A stretch of 15,224 nt of DNA from Christensenellaceae bacterium. GTDB taxonomy: Bacteria; Bacillota; Clostridia; Christensenellales; SZUA-584. The position numbers and the translations under genes are program-made. The stretch spans positions 1 through 15,224 of the forward strand of contig JAAXZP010000126.1 in NCBI GenBank assembly GCA_012719815.1, in the 5' to 3' direction. Positions within the stretch are counted from its first letter, which is position 1. Every line of letters starts with the position of its first letter. Positions 12,289 through 15,224 of this stretch are shown here, in pieces. Under the pieces are notes generated by a model, which was not told the DNA's origin, ran no database searches, and worked only from the letters and a program-made list of their open reading frames with translations.

Positions 12289-14952
12289 ATGAATGGAAAT
12301 ATCCGCAACAGGTTCATCGTTTTTGGCATCTTTACGGTGATGCTGTTTGCCGTACTCTTTGTGCAGCTTGCCCGGCTGACGCTGGTGCAGGGCGAAGAAT
12401 TGGCTGCCAAGGGCAATGAACTCAAGCAGCGGACGATCACCGTCGCAGGCGCGCGCGGCAGCATCCTGGACCGCAACGGGTTGCCCCTGGCCTACGATGT
12501 CAAATCATATAACGTCAAATTCTATCGCGATCCCACTAAAAACACGGAAACCGACCGCGCTTATTACACGTCTGTCATCATGCAGACAATCGAGATCATC
12601 GAGCGCAACGGCGGGAAAACGGTGGATACTTTTGTCATCAAGCACGATGAGAAGACAGGAGAATACTACTTCGATTTCGGCATCACCAACCCGAAAAACG
12701 TGGAAAGGCGCGAACAGGAATGGCGCAAGAACATGTATGTTACCAGCGAAAGCCTGAAGACGCCGGAGCAGATTTACCTGTTTCTGCGCAACAGGTATAA
12801 GATTCCCAGCGAGCTGGGCTATGAGGAGGCCGCAAAGATACTCTCCATCTGGCAGGAAGTGCAGCTCTCCTCTTGGGTGGCCTACAAGCCGGTGACGGTG
12901 GCGTACAACGTGAGCATCCAGACCGTCGCGGAGATACAGACCAAAAAGGATACGCTCACGGGCATGATGATTGAGGATTCGACGTCGCGTGTTTACCCGA
13001 AGGGTTCTGTGGCGGCGCATGTCATCGGGTACATGGGGCGCATCACAGAGGATACGCTCAGCGACGTCAGCGGCTACGGGTATGCAGATAATGACCATTA
13101 CACTTTAGGCGAGCTGAGCAGGGGGCTTAAGGTAAACAGCGATGGCTCGGTTTCGGCTGGGACGCTCACGCTGAAGGATTTGGGGTACAGCGTGGACGAC
13201 CTGATCGGCGTCGAGGGCGTGGAAAAATCGATGGAAGCCTACCTCACGGGCAACCGCGCCTCGCGCCAGGGCAAACAGGTGGTAGAGGTCGACAACATGG
13301 CGGTGGTGCAAAACGTGGTGTCGTCCACACAGCCCGTGCAGGGGGACAACGTGATGCTGACCATCGACCTGCCGCTGCAGCAGGTGGTGGAAAAGTCGCT
13401 TGCGGACAACATTCCCAGGATTCGGGAGGCGCAGATAGCGGAGTTTAATGAAGACCGGAAAAAGCCGCTAAGCCAGCAGAAATACAAAGACAAGGAGCTT
13501 GAAGACTTAAACCTCGCCGAATCCGGCGCGGTGGTGGTGATGGATGTGAACACCGGCGACGTGCTGGCTATGGCGTCGTACCCGTCGTTCGACCTCAACC
13601 TTTTTGTGGGCGGTATTCCGGAGGATGTCTACAAAGAGCTCAAGGATGACAAAACTGCGCCGCTGTTCAACAAGGCCATCGCGAGCAAAGCCACGCCGGG
13701 TTCCATATTCAAGATGGTGACGGGACTCGGCGCGCTGATGGAGGGAGAAAAGGACCCCAGTAAAGGCACCACGCTGACCGAGACGATCACCTGCGAGGGC
13801 ACGTATACCAAGGACATCATCAACCTAAAGGATGCGCCCAAGTGCTGGAAAAGAGTCGGCTACGCGGAGGCGCATAAGGACCAGGACGTCGTGAAAGGCT
13901 TAGAGCACAGCTGCAACTTCTATTTCTATACTTTGGCCGGCCGCATGGGTATTGACCTGCTGGATAAATGGGCGGAGAAGTTCGGCCTGACGTCGTCCAC
14001 CGGCATCCAGCTGCCCGGCGAGGCGGTTGGCCAGATCGGCAGCCAGAAGGAGATGTTCAACCCGTACCGGGACATCGAGGATCAGTCCTCGGCGCTGCCG
14101 AAGCTGGTGTGGAAGACCGGCCCCAACTCGGTGTACAACCTGATCAAGAAATATGCCGAGCAGGTGGGCCGCGAGTATACCGACGAGGAGATGCTGGACG
14201 CGGCCGAGGAGATTGTGAAACTGATGGGCATCACCTGGCACACGGACGAAAACAACGTCAAGAGGGACGAGAACGGTGTGACCATCGGCCAGCGTATCCG
14301 CGAGATATTGTACAACAAGCTGGGCATCTCGCAGAAGGTTTCCGGCCAGCTGTCCACTGACATTGCCAGCTCGCTCTCCGAGCTGATGTGGACGCCGGCG
14401 CTCACCGTCAGAACGGGCATCGGCCAGGGCATCACGGCGGTGACGCCCATCGCGGTGGCGCGCTACGTTTCCGCCATCGCCAACGGCGGCACCGTGTATC
14501 AGGCGAACATCATCGATAAGGTTGTGGCGCAGGACGGCACGGTGGTGCTAAACCAGCAGCCCCGGGTGTTCGGTACGCTGGACGCGCCGCAGGCGTATCT
14601 GGACGCCATCAAGAAGGGCATGAAGGGCGTGGTTTCCGAGGAGGAAGGCACCGCGTCCAACTTCTTCAAGGACTTCCCGGAGGAATACCTAAATCAGCTG
14701 GCGGGCAAGACGGGCACGGCGCAGGTGTCCACCATCGACCTCGAGAACAACAGCTGGTTTGTGTGCTTTGCGCCATACAGCGCGGACGACCCTTCCGTGA
14801 AGCCGGAGATCGCTGTGGTGGTGTATGTGCCCCACGGCTATCAGGGCGGCCTGTCGTCGTATGTGGCGCAGGATATCATCCGGTACTATATGGACCAGAA
14901 AAAGGTTGTGGCGGAGCAGACCATTCCGGACCCGGATTCTTTGGTCTATTGA
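12289..14952 (+). CDS. mrdA: Penicillin-binding protein 2 (class B transpeptidase), elongasome
   Basis: This is a membrane-anchored peptidoglycan transpeptidase that partners RodA. Residues 9-27 form the N-terminal membrane helix. The dimer/pedestal domain begins with ARGSILDRNGLPLA (55-68). Transpeptidase motifs are SxxK at Ser472-Lys475 (TPGSIFK), SxN at Ser541-Asn543 (HSCN) and KTG at 807-809 (AGKTGTAQ), all intact. At 887 residues it is longer than the roughly 630 of E. coli PBP2. Part of the excess lies between LPGE (577-580) and GQG (712-714), where about 135 residues stand in place of 30-40, including a charged helical stretch (about 610-690). Such long PBP2s occur in Clostridia. The start has only a distant GGAG (12272-12275). 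Position before minC is the usual clostridial order. Confidence 0.92.
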   Translation: MNGNIRNRFIVFGIFTVMLFAVLFVQLARLTLVQGEELAAKGNELKQRTITVAGARGSILDRNGLPLAYDVKSYNVKFYRDPTKNTETDRAYYTSVIMQTIEIIERNGGKTVDTFVIKHDEKTGEYYFDFGITNPKNVERREQEWRKNMYVTSESLKTPEQIYLFLRNRYKIPSELGYEEAAKILSIWQEVQLSSWVAYKPVTVAYNVSIQTVAEIQTKKDTLTGMMIEDSTSRVYPKGSVAAHVIGYMGRITEDTLSDVSGYGYADNDHYTLGELSRGLKVNSDGSVSAGTLTLKDLGYSVDDLIGVEGVEKSMEAYLTGNRASRQGKQVVEVDNMAVVQNVVSSTQPVQGDNVMLTIDLPLQQVVEKSLADNIPRIREAQIAEFNEDRKKPLSQQKYKDKELEDLNLAESGAVVVMDVNTGDVLAMASYPSFDLNLFVGGIPEDVYKELKDDKTAPLFNKAIASKATPGSIFKMVTGLGALMEGEKDPSKGTTLTETITCEGTYTKDIINLKDAPKCWKRVGYAEAHKDQDVVKGLEHSCNFYFYTLAGRMGIDLLDKWAEKFGLTSSTGIQLPGEAVGQIGSQKEMFNPYRDIEDQSSALPKLVWKTGPNSVYNLIKKYAEQVGREYTDEEMLDAAEEIVKLMGITWHTDENNVKRDENGVTIGQRIREILYNKLGISQKVSGQLSTDIASSLSELMWTPALTVRTGIGQGITAVTPIAVARYVSAIANGGTVYQANIIDKVVAQDGTVVLNQQPRVFGTLDAPQAYLDAIKKGMKGVVSEEEGTASNFFKDFPEEYLNQLAGKTGTAQVSTIDLENNSWFVCFAPYSADDPSVKPEIAVVVYVPHGYQGGLSSYVAQDIIRYYMDQKKVVAEQTIPDPDSLVY

Positions 14953-14981
14953 GCCAAAAGACAAGGAACTTGCGGCTTTTT
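14952..14981 (+). terminator. Weak terminator-like hairpin after mrdA
   Basis: AGCC (14952-14955) pairs with GGCT (14974-14977) and an inner CAAG/CTTG (14962-14965/14969-14972) closes on GAA, followed by TTTT. The internal loop is lopsided (six against one), so termination would be partial. It starts within the mrdA stop codon and precedes the minC promoter. Confidence 0.3.
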
Positions 14982-15000
14982 GCAGGAATAACGTTAATAA

Positions 15001-15029
15001 TTGTAGAATTTTGTCCGATATAGTATTAT
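15001..15029 (+). promoter_or_regulatory. Probable minC promoter
   Basis: TTGTAG (15001-15006) and TATTAT (15024-15029) are separated by exactly 17 bases, each close to the sigma-A consensus. Transcription from here would give minC a leader of about 50 nt, independent of mrdA. Confidence 0.6.
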
Positions 15030-15088
15030 AGGTTCTTGGAAGCGTGCGGCGCAGCCGGACGGCTCCAGGATACTGTGCGGGGGATTAG

Positions 15089-15224
15089 ATGAGCAGCACC
15101 GTCAAGGGCAAATCGGGCGGCGTGTTGGAGATTGCAATGCAGCCGCTCGCGTCATATGCAGATATCAGGCAGTCTATCAGTGAGAAACTTGCGAAAAACA
15201 GGGATTTCTTTACCGGTGCGGACG
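15089..15224 (+). CDS. minC: Septum-site determining protein MinC, N-terminal part
   Basis: Only the first 45 codons are in the window. The peptide starts MSSTVKGKSGGVLEIAM and continues to KNRDFFTGAD. The order (K-G-x-x-G-hydrophobic strand, then a helix, then FF-x-GA) matches the start of the MinC N-terminal domain, which blocks FtsZ assembly away from mid-cell. A GGGGGA Shine-Dalgarno (15079-15084) lies four bases before the ATG. Position directly after mrdA is the usual clostridial order, in which minD follows. The short length limits certainty. Confidence 0.75.
   Translation, partial: MSSTVKGKSGGVLEIAMQPLASYADIRQSISEKLAKNRDFFTGAD

Overview
The window looks like a piece of a Gram-positive, GC-rich chromosome from the class Clostridia (Firmicutes). 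This rests on strong GGAGG-type ribosome binding sites, sigma-A-like TATAAT promoters, a GSI-alpha type glutamine synthetase, a DUF421/DUF4363 pair, a GlpA-like/GlpB-like/DUF1667 trio and an oversized clostridial PBP2 followed by minC. The exact family cannot be read from the sequence. Content is mostly core chromosomal genes. I see no mobile element, CRISPR array, phage gene, tRNA or rRNA.

Layout: (1) 2-1619, the 3' end of rodA (SEDS cell-wall polymerase) and a nitroreductase, both +. (2) 1616-2693, DUF421 and DUF4363 membrane proteins on the minus strand, convergent with the nitroreductase. (3) 2758-5974, a + operon of nth (DNA repair), obgE and yhbY (ribosome assembly) and a sugar-phosphate-isomerase-like TIM barrel. 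(4) 6011-9153, a promoter, a leader terminator and then a tightly overlapped trio of an FAD/[2Fe-2S] dehydrogenase, an FAD/NAD oxidoreductase and DUF1667, probably a glycerol-3-phosphate dehydrogenase-like complex. (5) 9178-10526, a tiny membrane ORF (-) and an M14 metallopeptidase (+) with its terminator. (6) 10570-12215, glnA (-) with a downstream hairpin and a long leader holding a second terminator. (7) 12209-15224, mrdA (PBP2) and the start of minC, each with a promoter.

RodA and PBP2 are the two halves of the elongasome peptidoglycan synthase and MinC places the division septum, so cell-shape genes flank the housekeeping and metabolic genes in the middle.

The most interesting signals are regulatory. 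Both glnA and the dehydrogenase trio have an intrinsic terminator between the promoter and the start codon, in the sense orientation. In each, wobble pairs that work only in the sense RNA fix the strand. That is the layout of transcription attenuation or antitermination. The M14 peptidase appears to carry Arg where the family has its catalytic Glu. I found no strong evidence for a wholly new multi-gene system.
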